A DNA stretch of 64,000 bases, from contig CANMSB010000020.1 in NCBI GenBank assembly GCA_947500445.1, positions 1 through 64,000 on the forward strand, in the 5' to 3' direction. The notes beneath the pieces were generated by a model. The model saw nothing but the letters and a program-made list of their open reading frames with translations. It was not told where the DNA came from and made no database searches. The stretch comes from an uncultured Flavobacteriaceae bacterium. GTDB lineage: Bacteria; Bacteroidota; Bacteroidia; Flavobacteriales; Flavobacteriaceae. The translations under genes and the position numbers were made by a program. Positions 1 through 7,907 of the stretch are shown here, in pieces. Within the stretch, counting starts at the first letter, position 1. Every line of letters begins with the position of its first letter.

Positions 1-365
1 AACGAATTTCAAATTTCAAAGAACGACAATTGCAACCAATTGAAAATCTTTTAGTTACAACCGGACACTATTGAGTAGTGAGTAAAAAGTAATTGGTATA
101 AAGTGGTTAGTGGTCAGGAAAGGGTCGCGAGCGGATGGCTTTGCGCTTGTGTTTGAATTTGATTTTTGAAAAGCGGTCTTTGCTCAATGGACAATGAACA
201 ATTATCAGTACGCAGTGGCAGTTAGTAGTTGGCAGTAATAAGTGGTGCGTAAAATGTGGTTACCGGGTACTCCTCTAATTTTGAGTTTGCGTTTGACATT
301 TGCGTTTGAACTTGACACTTGAACTTGAACTTGACACTTACGCTTGAACTTCCCTTTTCCACATC
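1..365. other. gene-free stretch with degenerate short repeats
   Basis: No convincing coding frame is present. The stretch is rich in short variants of GTTTGA/CTTGAACTTGAC and of AGTAGTTGGCAGTAA-like words, which look like decaying intergenic repeats. Any gene upstream of the window would end before it. I see no RNA gene or terminator hairpin here. Confidence 0.6.
284..351. repeat. degenerate TTTGCGTTTGA / CTTGAACTTGACA repeats
   Basis: The unit TTTGCGTTTGA occurs twice, followed by several CTTGA(A/C) hexamer-like units (ACTTGAACTTGAACTTGACACTT). The copies are imperfect and lie just downstream of the 3' end of the minus-strand methyltransferase gene. They may be slipped-strand microrepeats with no function. 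Confidence 0.5.
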
Positions 366-1139
366 CTAGAGATACGAGTGTACCACACGTTGTACGGCCT
401 CTTCAAAAAAGGCAGGGTGTTCGGCGACCACATTTCCGATAACAATGATTCCCGGTTGTGCAAGGTCGACTTTGTGGGCAGCTTCGCCAATACCGTTCAA
501 TGTTGAAACGGTGCAGGTTTCATTGGTCATGGTGCCATTTTGGATGAGGGCGATGGGTGTGTGGGAACCTCGATATTTACTGACTTCTACTGCAATTTCG
601 TTCAGTTTTCGAACGCCCATCAAAATAACAAGGGTAGCGGTCGATTTTGCTGCATATTCCAGGTCTTCTGAAAAGGTTCCATCCCTTTTTGTAGCGGTCA
701 TTACCCAAAAACTACTGCTGACCCCACGACTGGTCAAAGGGATTCCCTGGCTCGCTGGCACCGCTATGGCGCTGGATACTCCGGGGACAACGGTTACGGG
801 AATGCCAAAAGATGTTACATAGTCGATTTCTTCCGAAGCCCTTCCGAATACAAAAGGATCACCTCCCTTTAAGCGGACAACGGATCCGTATTGAAAAGCG
901 GTTTCAACCAAAAGGCGATTGATTTCGTCCTGCGTGCGGGAATGACTATTGCACCGTTTCCCTACGTATATCTTTGGAATCGCCGTGTCGACTTCTTTTA
1001 GTAATTCCGGACTGACCAAGGCATCGTAAAGAATGGCTTTTGATTGTTGTAAGGCCTGCAAACCTCGAACAGTTATAAGGTCGTGGCTTCCTGGTCCGGC
1101 TCCTACCAAGGTTACTTTTGGTTCTATTATTGCTTCCAT
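366..1139 (-). CDS. cobA: uroporphyrinogen-III C-methyltransferase (SUMT)
   Basis: This enzyme transfers two methyl groups from S-adenosylmethionine to uroporphyrinogen III to give precorrin-2, the branch point to siroheme and cobalamin. The 257 residues fit a stand-alone SUMT. Family motifs are clear: the N-terminal VGAGPGSHDLIT glycine-rich loop, YVGKRCNSH, the LKGGDPFVFGRASEE SAM-binding motif and VVPGVSSAIAVPA. The gene diverges from nirB, and a precorrin-2 dehydrogenase gene lies further along the nirB strand at 6843, so the likely product is siroheme for nitrite reductase. The ATG at 1139 places the glycine-rich loop at residues 12-18, as is normal. An upstream extension in another frame on the same strand shows no homology and is ignored. 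Confidence 0.95.
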   Translation of the reverse strand: MEAIIEPKVTLVGAGPGSHDLITVRGLQALQQSKAILYDALVSPELLKEVDTAIPKIYVGKRCNSHSRTQDEINRLLVETAFQYGSVVRLKGGDPFVFGRASEEIDYVTSFGIPVTVVPGVSSAIAVPASQGIPLTSRGVSSSFWVMTATKRDGTFSEDLEYAAKSTATLVILMGVRKLNEIAVEVSKYRGSHTPIALIQNGTMTNETCTVSTLNGIGEAAHKVDLAQPGIIVIGNVVAEHPAFFEEAVQRVVHSYL

Positions 1140-1216
1140 AAATTAAAATACTAAAGGTGAAATTTTGCCATATCCACAACAAGAGTACGTAATTATTCCG
1201 ATATAATCACTATTAA

Positions 1217-1236
1217 AATACGTATTAATACGTATT
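1217..1236. promoter_or_regulatory. 20-bp perfect palindrome, NarL/NarP-like 7-2-7 operator
   Basis: AATACGTATT is repeated head to tail, which also makes a perfect palindrome. Its core at 1219-1234 is TACGTAT-TA-ATACGTA, two inverted heptamers separated by 2 bp. NarL/NarP sites in enterobacteria have this 7-2-7 layout with heptamer TACYYMT; here only position 4 differs. The site is 28 bp before the nirB start and 78 bp from the cobA start. A further TACGTAAT sits at 1186-1193. A NarX-like kinase is encoded at 5000. Binding by a NarL-type regulator is inference. Confidence 0.55.
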
Positions 1237-1263
1237 ATTGTGATGTAGATTTAAGCGAAGCAT

Positions 1264-3768
1264 ATGAAAACAATTGTTGTTGTAGGAAATGGGATGGTGG
1301 GCTATAAGTTCTGTGAAAAGTTCGTCGCCCAAGCTACTAAGGAAGACTATCAACTTGTCGTATTCGGTGAGGAACCCAGGGTAGCGTACGATCGCGTGCA
1401 TTTAAGCGAATTTTTTGAGGATGGGGATGCCGAACGACTTGCACTGGCCCCTAAAACCTGGTATGAAGAGCATGGCATTCACTTGCACATTAATGAACAA
1501 GTGACCGAAATCAATAGAAAAGATAAAACCCTGGGCACTTCCAAGGGAGACCGATACAGTTATGACACCTTGGTGATGGCCACAGGGTCCGTTCCCTTTG
1601 TGCCGCCGATCCGTGGGGTCGAAAAGAAAGGTGTCTTCGTTTATAGGACCATTGAAGATTTGGAAGAGACCTTGGCCTATGCCGAAACGGTAAAGGGCGG
1701 TAAAGCGGCCATATTGGGCGGTGGCCTTTTGGGCTTAGAAGCCGCAAAAGCAGTTATGGATATGGGCTTGGAACCTCATGTAGTAGAGTTTGCCCCCAAG
1801 TTGATGCCCCGGCAATTGGATACAAGGAGCAGTAAAGTGCTTCAGGTAAAGCTAGAGTCGATGGGTATCCATGTCCACCTTAGCAAGGCCACCAACCAAA
1901 TTTTAGGAAATGGTTCCATTACGGGAATGGAATTCGGGGAGGACGACGTGCTCGATGTGGATATGTTGGTGGTTTCGGCCGGGATACGCCCAAGGGACGA
2001 ACTCGGCAAAAACGCCGGCCTGGATATGGGCACCCGGGGAGGGATTGTGGTCAATGATCGGATGCAGACCTCGGACCCCGATATTTTGGCCATTGGGGAG
2101 GTGGCGCTGTACAACCAGATGATATACGGTTTGGTCGCTCCCGGTTACGAGATGGCGCAAGTGGCGGTCGATCAAATTCTGGGCAGATCGGAAGCCAGAA
2201 TGGCCGCGGAAATCGATATGTCTACCAAACTGAAACTTATTGGGGTGGATGTGGCCAGCTTTGGAATACCATTTATGCCTGCGGATAAGGGACATTCCAT
2301 CATCTTTGAAAACAAGACCGAGAGCCTGTACAAAAGAATCAACGTTACCCATGACGGTAAAAAGTTATTGGGCGGTATTTTGGTGGGCGACGCTGCCGAT
2401 TACAATATGCTATTGCAGCTTTATCAAAATGAAATGGCCTTGCCCGAAAATCCGGAAGATCTTATCTTGGGAAGTCGCGGGGGAGGCCCCAGTGCGTTCG
2501 GTAGCGCCATGGACCTGCCAGATACCGCGGTCGTATGTTCCTGTGAAGCCGTTACCAAAGGCGCTATCTGTTGCTCCGTGCTCGATGATGGAAATGAAAG
2601 CGTAAAAGCAGTTGCCAAGGCGACAAAAGCCACTACTGGTTGTGGCGGTTGCAAACCGATGGTCGTCGATTTGGTTACCGAAAGTCTGAAAAGTCTTGGA
2701 AAAACGGTAAAAGTGCAGTTGTGCGAACATTTTGAATACTCGCGACAAGAGTTGTTCGACATCGTTAAATTAAAAAACATCCAAGATTATGATACTTTGC
2801 TCGATCTGGTCGGAAAAGGACATGGTTGCGAGGTGTGCAAGCCGGCAGTAGCGGCAATTTTTGCCAGTATCTATAATGAAACGGCCAATGTACAGCCGGC
2901 CATTCAAGACACTAATGATCGGTTTCTTGCAAACATACAGCGTAACGGTACCTATTCGGTAGTACCAAGGGTCGCCGGAGGGGAAATTACCCCCAAACAA
3001 CTGATGACCTTGGGGCGCATCGCCCAAAAGTTCGATTTGTATACCAAAATCACCGGTGGACAGCGCATTGATATGTTCGGGGCGCAATTGCATGAGCTTC
3101 CGTTAATATGGGAGGAGTTGATTGCGGAAGGTTTTGAAACCGGACAGGCCTATGGAAAGTCGTTACGGACGGTGAAAAGTTGTGTCGGTTCTACCTGGTG
3201 TCGCTATGGAATGGACGAAAGTGTCAGCTTTGCCGTAGAAATCGAACATCGATATAAGGGCATCCGCTCTCCCCATAAATTTAAAGGTGGGGTTTCCGGT
3301 TGCATTCGCGAATGTGCCGAAGCACGCTGCAAGGACTTTGGTTTTATCGCCGTCGAAGGAGGGTGGAACGTTTATGTTGCGGGGAACGGTGGAGCGAACC
3401 CAAAACACGCGGAACTGCTTGCCGAAAAAGTGGACAAGGAGACCGCTATCCGATACGTGGACCGCTTTATCATGTATTATATCAAAACCGCACAGCCGCT
3501 GACGCGAACGGCGGCATGGTTGGAAAAATTGGAAGGGGGCATTACCTATTTGCAAAACGTAGTGATCAACGACTCGCTGGGCATTGCGGCCGATCTGGAT
3601 GCCGAAATGCAGGCCTTGGTCGATTCCTATAAGTGCGAGTGGAAAGAAGCCGTGGAAAATCCTGAAATACGGGCCAGATACACTCATTTTGTAAATTCCG
3701 ACGCTACCGACGATTCTATTGAGTTTGTTTCCCTTCGCGAGCAAAAAATGCCAAAAGAATGGGCATAA
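1264..3768 (+). CDS. nirB: nitrite reductase [NAD(P)H], large subunit
   Basis: This cytoplasmic enzyme reduces nitrite to ammonium with six electrons from NAD(P)H through FAD, iron-sulfur clusters and siroheme. Its 834 residues match the usual NirB length. In order I see an FAD/NAD(P) pyridine nucleotide-disulfide oxidoreductase domain (about 1-300, with GNGMVGY and GGGLLGLEAA loops); a BFD-type [2Fe-2S] domain with C425, C427, C460 and C463; a second BFD-like segment with C522 and C525; a nitrite/sulfite reductase ferredoxin-like half-domain (about 560-630); and the siroheme/[4Fe-4S] domain with ligands C640, C646, C680 and C684 (CxxxxxC and CxxxC). All key cysteines are present. It is the first gene of a set with nirD and a sensor kinase, downstream of a palindromic site at 1217. 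Confidence 0.97.
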   Translation: MKTIVVVGNGMVGYKFCEKFVAQATKEDYQLVVFGEEPRVAYDRVHLSEFFEDGDAERLALAPKTWYEEHGIHLHINEQVTEINRKDKTLGTSKGDRYSYDTLVMATGSVPFVPPIRGVEKKGVFVYRTIEDLEETLAYAETVKGGKAAILGGGLLGLEAAKAVMDMGLEPHVVEFAPKLMPRQLDTRSSKVLQVKLESMGIHVHLSKATNQILGNGSITGMEFGEDDVLDVDMLVVSAGIRPRDELGKNAGLDMGTRGGIVVNDRMQTSDPDILAIGEVALYNQMIYGLVAPGYEMAQVAVDQILGRSEARMAAEIDMSTKLKLIGVDVASFGIPFMPADKGHSIIFENKTESLYKRINVTHDGKKLLGGILVGDAADYNMLLQLYQNEMALPENPEDLILGSRGGGPSAFGSAMDLPDTAVVCSCEAVTKGAICCSVLDDGNESVKAVAKATKATTGCGGCKPMVVDLVTESLKSLGKTVKVQLCEHFEYSRQELFDIVKLKNIQDYDTLLDLVGKGHGCEVCKPAVAAIFASIYNETANVQPAIQDTNDRFLANIQRNGTYSVVPRVAGGEITPKQLMTLGRIAQKFDLYTKITGGQRIDMFGAQLHELPLIWEELIAEGFETGQAYGKSLRTVKSCVGSTWCRYGMDESVSFAVEIEHRYKGIRSPHKFKGGVSGCIRECAEARCKDFGFIAVEGGWNVYVAGNGGANPKHAELLAEKVDKETAIRYVDRFIMYYIKTAQPLTRTAAWLEKLEGGITYLQNVVINDSLGIAADLDAEMQALVDSYKCEWKEAVENPEIRARYTHFVNSDATDDSIEFVSLREQKMPKEWA

Positions 3769-3934
3769 TGTGGGTAGGCCACAAGAAATTGGATAAAAGA
3801 AGATAGACTAAAGAAAATAGAAAACGATGGTAGTCAGTGTCCATAATCGGCTAGTATCGTTTAAGAATTGTAAGGTCGAGCCCTTTAGGACAGCTACCGG
3901 CCTTTGAAAACAAAATTGTAAAAGCGCAACGCAT

Positions 3935-4300
3935 ATGAACACCCAAGAATCCATTGCCGACACAGCCGTAAAAACATGGTTCAAGGCAGCGCCGATCGAA
4001 AAGTTTCCCAAAAATGCCGGTGCCTGTATCAAATACAAGGATCAACAGATCGCCGTGTTCAACTTTACCCGTGAGAACAAATGGTATGCCTGTCAAAACT
4101 TATGTCCGCATAAAATGGAGATGGTATTGTCCCGAGGAATGATCGGGGAAGAAAACGGGATACCAAAAGTGGCGTGCCCTTTGCACAAAAACACTTTTTC
4201 CCTGGAAACCGGAGAATCCATTACGGGAGCATGCGACGCCATAACCACCTTTCCGGTAAAAATAGCGGATGGGTACGTATGGGTCGGCTTTTCGGATTGA
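3935..4300 (+). CDS. nirD: nitrite reductase small subunit, Rieske-type
   Basis: This is the partner subunit of NirB. The 121-residue Rieske [2Fe-2S] fold keeps all four ligands: C57-P-H59 and C81-P-L-H84. Many NirD proteins have lost some of these, so this copy resembles NasE-type or ferredoxin-like small subunits and may carry a real cluster. The 166 bp between nirB and nirD contain no gene or clear terminator. The ATG at 3935 follows an A-rich leader without a Shine-Dalgarno sequence, as is common in Bacteroidota. Same strand and close spacing suggest transcription with nirB. Confidence 0.92.
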   Translation: MNTQESIADTAVKTWFKAAPIEKFPKNAGACIKYKDQQIAVFNFTRENKWYACQNLCPHKMEMVLSRGMIGEENGIPKVACPLHKNTFSLETGESITGACDAITTFPVKIADGYVWVGFSD

Positions 4301-4387
4301 AAACAAGGATGCATTGTAGGTTCCGAACGGTTTCTTGGTGAACAGCTCAAGACGAGTTCAGTATCTTTGAAAAAAGAAACAAGTCGT

Positions 4388-4978
4388 ATGACAGCCAAAG
4401 AACTCCACCAAGAAGCGTTTTATCGCTTTGATATGGCCAATGAGCAAGATCCGAACACGGAACGGTATCAGGGGAAAACGTACCCAAAAGAATTGCTCTA
4501 TGCCCAACGCATGACCGAACAGCTGAATGCGTTCGCACCCGAAGCCTCCGTAGCATTGCAACTGACCGCGCGTTGCCAACATATTTGCCGTTGGGAAATT
4601 CCACGTGATTCGTACGAAATGAATCGGGAGGGCTATCTGCGATGGCGGCAGGATTTGAAAAAGTTTCATGCGAAAAAAGCGGCCGAAATTCTTTCGGCGG
4701 TAGGTTATGACGAAGAAACCATTGCACAGGTCGCTTTCTTGCTCGGTAAAAAACAACTGAAAAAAAACGCCGACACCCAAACTTTGGAAGACGTTATCTG
4801 TTTGGTTTTCTTGGAGCATTATTTTGAAGCTTTCGCCGAAAAACATCCAGAGGACAAAACCATTGCTATTTTGCAAAAAACGTGGCGAAAAATGTCGGAA
4901 AAGGGACAACAAGCGGCCCTGTCACTTCCCTTGTCGGACAAGGCCTCCAACCTTATAAAACAAGCGTTGTCGGCCTAA
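4388..4978 (+). CDS. DUF4202 family protein
   Basis: I recognise the sequence as the DUF4202 family, for which I know no established activity; members are often found beside nitrite assimilation genes. The chosen ATG gives 196 residues. An in-frame TTG at 4367 would add seven residues, but the conserved sequence begins at MTAKELHQEAFYRFD. The protein is helical, with RMTEQLNAF, LTARCQHICRW (a possible metal- or cofactor-binding Cys/His pair) and DVICLVFLEHYFEAFAEKH. It has no signal peptide and no membrane segment. It sits between nirD and the sensor kinase (21-bp gap to the latter), which supports a role in nitrite use. The HD-like histidine pattern is suggestive only. Confidence 0.8.
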   Translation: MTAKELHQEAFYRFDMANEQDPNTERYQGKTYPKELLYAQRMTEQLNAFAPEASVALQLTARCQHICRWEIPRDSYEMNREGYLRWRQDLKKFHAKKAAEILSAVGYDEETIAQVAFLLGKKQLKKNADTQTLEDVICLVFLEHYFEAFAEKHPEDKTIAILQKTWRKMSEKGQQAALSLPLSDKASNLIKQALSA

Positions 4979-4999
4979 TTAACCATCCAGGCAGTATCA

Positions 5000-6853
5000 A
5001 TGACCAAAGGCAAGCACCATAAATCACTGGACACGACCACCTTTCTTAGGATCCGGAAATGGTATCTGTGGGCATTGGCCGCAATAGCGCTCACCATTAT
5101 CATTGCACAGGTGCTGATCCAATTACACCTGAACTCACAGTTGAACGATTCCCGTGTGATCAACGTTGCGGGACGCCAACGGGCCTATAGCCAAAAATTG
5201 GTAAAAGCCGTGTTGCTATTGACCAGAACAACGGACAAGACTCAGGAGCATACGGTAATCAAAGAAATTCAAAAAACATTGGAGGTATGGAAAACTTCCC
5301 ATCTCGCACTTCAGTTAGGGGCCGATAGCCTGAATATTCCCATGGAAGACGATCCGGCGATCTTATCGTTGTTCCAAAAGTTACAGCCCCATCATTCCGC
5401 AATGGTCATGTCTGGAGAGCATATTTTGAAAACAGGAAAAGCTGGTAAAAATGGCAGCAAAACTGCAATGGATGCCGATGTCTCAATACTCTTGGAGAAT
5501 GAGCGTCCTTTTTTAGAGCTTATGGATACCATCGTTAACGAATACGACAAACGTAGCAAGGCTCAACTACAGAATTTAAAGCAAAAAGAGTACTGGTTAT
5601 TGGCATTTTCCCTGCTTTTGTTGCTGTTGGAAATGCTTTTTATTTTTCGGCCCCTATCCATTCAAATTCGCAACACCATTTCCGATCTGGTAAGAAGCAG
5701 GTCGAACTCGGACGCCCACGCCCGGGAGGTACAGGAACTGTTTTCCGAAAAGGAAAAATCACTACAGGAACTTCAGGAACTGAATTTTGTAATCGATAAC
5801 GCCGCCCTGTTCGCAAGTGCCCGAAAAGACGGGAGTATCGTTTTTATGAGCAAAAAGTTTTTGAAACTGTTGGGGGCCGAAAAGGAACAGCTGAACACCC
5901 CACTTTCCGAGCTTTTAACCAGTGACGAAGGCCAACAACAGTATTTGAAAGAGGTGTTGAAAAGCAATCGAAAGAACAACATCCGTAACGAGGAAATACA
6001 GATTACGACCGGGGAGGGCATTCGTATCTGGTTGGATATTTCCATAGTTCCGATGCATCAGGCGAGCAAACAACAAAGTATTCTGATCCTCTGTTCCGAT
6101 ATTTCCGAACGGAAACGAAATGCCTTGAAAGTGGAGCAATTGACCCGGGAGCATTTTGAGGAACGTATGCTTCAAAAAAAGATGCAGGCCAGTCAGATTG
6201 TGGAAGGTCAGGAAGAAGAACGAAAAAGGATCGCGAAGGACATTCACGACGGTATCGGGCAAATGCTTACGGCATTGCGGTTCAATATCGAATCGATCGA
6301 TATTGAAAATACGGCGAAGACCGCCGAAAAAATAGCCTATTTGAAATCGTTGACCGCCGACTTGATCAAAGGGGTACGTACCGCCACCTTCAACCTTACC
6401 CCGCCGGAATTGACAGATCACGGCATTTTTCCGGCCCTACATAAAATGAGTACCGAGCTTTCCAAGCTTACCGGGAAAAACATTTTGTACGAAAACAAGG
6501 CCGAAGCACAAGTACGGTTGTCCTCACTTGCCGAGACCAACATTTATAGGGTCACCCAAGAAGCGGTGAACAATGCCATCAAGTATTCCCAGGCGAATTA
6601 CATTCTGATCAGCATCAACTTCAAGGACGACATGCTGAGTATCGTAGTGGACGACGATGGAAAGGGCTTTGATCCGAACCTTTTGGATACCGTTCCCAAA
6701 AACAATAGCGAAGGCGGAATGGGCCTGTTTTTTATGAAAGAACGGATCAGCTATATCAACGGGCGCCTGTTCATTAACTCCCGACCGGGAAAAGGGACCC
6801 GTGTAACCATCAATTATAAAACAAACAATCAAGAGGAAGTATATGGAACGTAA
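5000..6853 (+). CDS. NarX-like nitrate/nitrite sensor histidine kinase
   Basis: This is a membrane sensor kinase of 617 residues. TM1 is at about 21-42 and TM2 at about 198-218. They flank a periplasmic PilJ/NarX-type four-helix domain whose first helix holds a P-box-like motif, INVAGRQRAYSQK (54-66); in NarX and NarQ this region binds nitrate or nitrite. A short helical linker, a PAS domain (about 255-375) and a HisKA_3 dimerisation domain follow, with phosphoacceptor H416 in KDIHDGIGQ, then an HATPase domain with N-box EAVNNAIKYS, DDDGKGFDPN and GGMGLFFMKER. HisKA_3 kinases pair with NarL/LuxR-type regulators; none is encoded in the window. The gene overlaps the next one by 11 bp and so is translationally coupled to siroheme synthesis. 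Nitrate/nitrite as the signal is inferred from the P-box and context. Confidence 0.88.
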   Translation: MTKGKHHKSLDTTTFLRIRKWYLWALAAIALTIIIAQVLIQLHLNSQLNDSRVINVAGRQRAYSQKLVKAVLLLTRTTDKTQEHTVIKEIQKTLEVWKTSHLALQLGADSLNIPMEDDPAILSLFQKLQPHHSAMVMSGEHILKTGKAGKNGSKTAMDADVSILLENERPFLELMDTIVNEYDKRSKAQLQNLKQKEYWLLAFSLLLLLLEMLFIFRPLSIQIRNTISDLVRSRSNSDAHAREVQELFSEKEKSLQELQELNFVIDNAALFASARKDGSIVFMSKKFLKLLGAEKEQLNTPLSELLTSDEGQQQYLKEVLKSNRKNNIRNEEIQITTGEGIRIWLDISIVPMHQASKQQSILILCSDISERKRNALKVEQLTREHFEERMLQKKMQASQIVEGQEEERKRIAKDIHDGIGQMLTALRFNIESIDIENTAKTAEKIAYLKSLTADLIKGVRTATFNLTPPELTDHGIFPALHKMSTELSKLTGKNILYENKAEAQVRLSSLAETNIYRVTQEAVNNAIKYSQANYILISINFKDDMLSIVVDDDGKGFDPNLLDTVPKNNSEGGMGLFFMKERISYINGRLFINSRPGKGTRVTINYKTNNQEEVYGT

Positions 6854-7436
6854 CGAACTGTATCCCGTTTTTTTAAAAGTATCGCAATTGGATATTTTGA
6901 TCGTAGGCGGTGGAAACGTAGCCGAAGAAAAGCTGACTTTTCTATTAAAATCGAGTCCGAACGCTACGGTTACCATGGTCTCTCCCATGTTTCGGGAGGC
7001 CACGGTAGCACTTGCCGAAAAGTTCGGTATCACCATGCATCACGATATGTACCATGTCGATTATTTAAAGGGCAGGCATATGGTGGTGGCAACAACGGAC
7101 AATGTTCCCGTAAACGAACAGGTGTATCACGATTGCAGGGCAAGGAATATTTTGGTCAATGTAGCCGATAACCCGCCTTTCTGTGATTTTTATATGGGCG
7201 GGATCGTAACGAAGGGTAATGTAAAAGTGGCCATTTCCACCAATGGGAAATCGCCCACTACAGCAAAACGATTGCGGCAGTTTTTTGAGGATGTGATTCC
7301 CGAAAACATCGATGATCTGGTAAAAAACCTGAACGAATTCCGAAAAACGATCAAAGGGGATTTTGAAGAGAAAGTAGAAACCTTGAACGAGTTTACCAAA
7401 GGCTTGGTCAATAAAAAGGCAGAAGATGAAAATTAG
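6843..7436 (+). CDS. precorrin-2 dehydrogenase / sirohydrochlorin ferrochelatase
   Basis: This 197-residue protein matches the Met8p/SirC type and the N-terminal half of CysG. It oxidises precorrin-2 with NAD+ to sirohydrochlorin and may insert iron to form siroheme. The Rossmann loop LIVGGGNVAEEK (residues 18-29), the conserved NVADNPPFCDFYMGG segment with the catalytic-type Asp, and AISTNGKSPTTAKRLR are all visible. The C-terminal helical part is short, as in bacterial single-domain forms. It overlaps the kinase gene upstream (11 bp) and the next gene downstream (11 bp). With the methyltransferase at 366-1139 it completes siroheme synthesis from uroporphyrinogen III. Confidence 0.92.
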   Translation: MERNELYPVFLKVSQLDILIVGGGNVAEEKLTFLLKSSPNATVTMVSPMFREATVALAEKFGITMHHDMYHVDYLKGRHMVVATTDNVPVNEQVYHDCRARNILVNVADNPPFCDFYMGGIVTKGNVKVAISTNGKSPTTAKRLRQFFEDVIPENIDDLVKNLNEFRKTIKGDFEEKVETLNEFTKGLVNKKAEDEN

Positions 7437-7788
7437 GATAAAAGGAAATTCGATGCGCTATCGCTTAACAAAAAGTGAGGTGCAAACATTTTGTGAAACC
7501 GGCTTTTTTAAGGAGACGACCGATTTTGGGACGCGAACGTTTACCTACGCCATTGCAACGGGCGAAGGGGAAGAACTGCTGCAGGCGACTTTTGAAGATA
7601 CGACGATTACGCTGTTTTTAAATGAAAAAGAACGCCTTGGGTGGGCCGATAGTGCACAGGTGGGGTTCAGGCACACCATGCCTTTGGGCGATGGAAGGGA
7701 ATTGACCTTGTTGCTGGAAAAAGATTTTGTTTGTATGGACGAGTCCGTAGAGGACCAGACCGATAACTATCCGAACCCACGGGCTTGA
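7426..7788 (+). CDS. small conserved protein of unknown function
   Basis: The 120-residue product begins MKIRIKGNSMRYRLTKSEV, a start I associate with a small uncharacterised Bacteroidota family (possibly DUF7009; name not certain). It is predicted to be beta-rich and acidic at the C-terminus, without signal peptide, cysteine pairs or membrane segments. It overlaps the dehydrogenase gene by 11 bp and is the last gene of the nitrite/siroheme set, followed by a strong terminator. The coupling makes a role in this pathway plausible, but no function can be read from the sequence. Confidence 0.7.
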   Translation: MKIRIKGNSMRYRLTKSEVQTFCETGFFKETTDFGTRTFTYAIATGEGEELLQATFEDTTITLFLNEKERLGWADSAQVGFRHTMPLGDGRELTLLLEKDFVCMDESVEDQTDNYPNPRA

Positions 7789-7853
7789 TAAGGGAGTAAT
7801 ACCAATTTACCTTTAAAATGATATAAGTTTTGGGTATTGGCCAGAGAAAAACG

Positions 7854-7888
7854 AAAAAGGCTCCATACTTGGGTATAGAGCCTTTTTT
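7854..7888. terminator. bidirectional Rho-independent terminator
   Basis: The stem GGCTC-c-ATAC / GTAT-a-GAGCC with a 4-nt loop is flanked by A5 on the left and T6 on the right. It can therefore serve both the plus-strand nitrite operon ending at 7788 and the minus-strand susD-like gene ending at 7908. Confidence 0.8.
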
Positions 7889-7907
7889 GCTGGTTTCGGG
7901 AGGGTTG

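Noticed and set aside
3769-3934. Possible tRNA or small RNA between nirB and nirD
   Set aside because: A GGTCGAGCC-like word resembles a T-arm but no cloverleaf can be formed around it.
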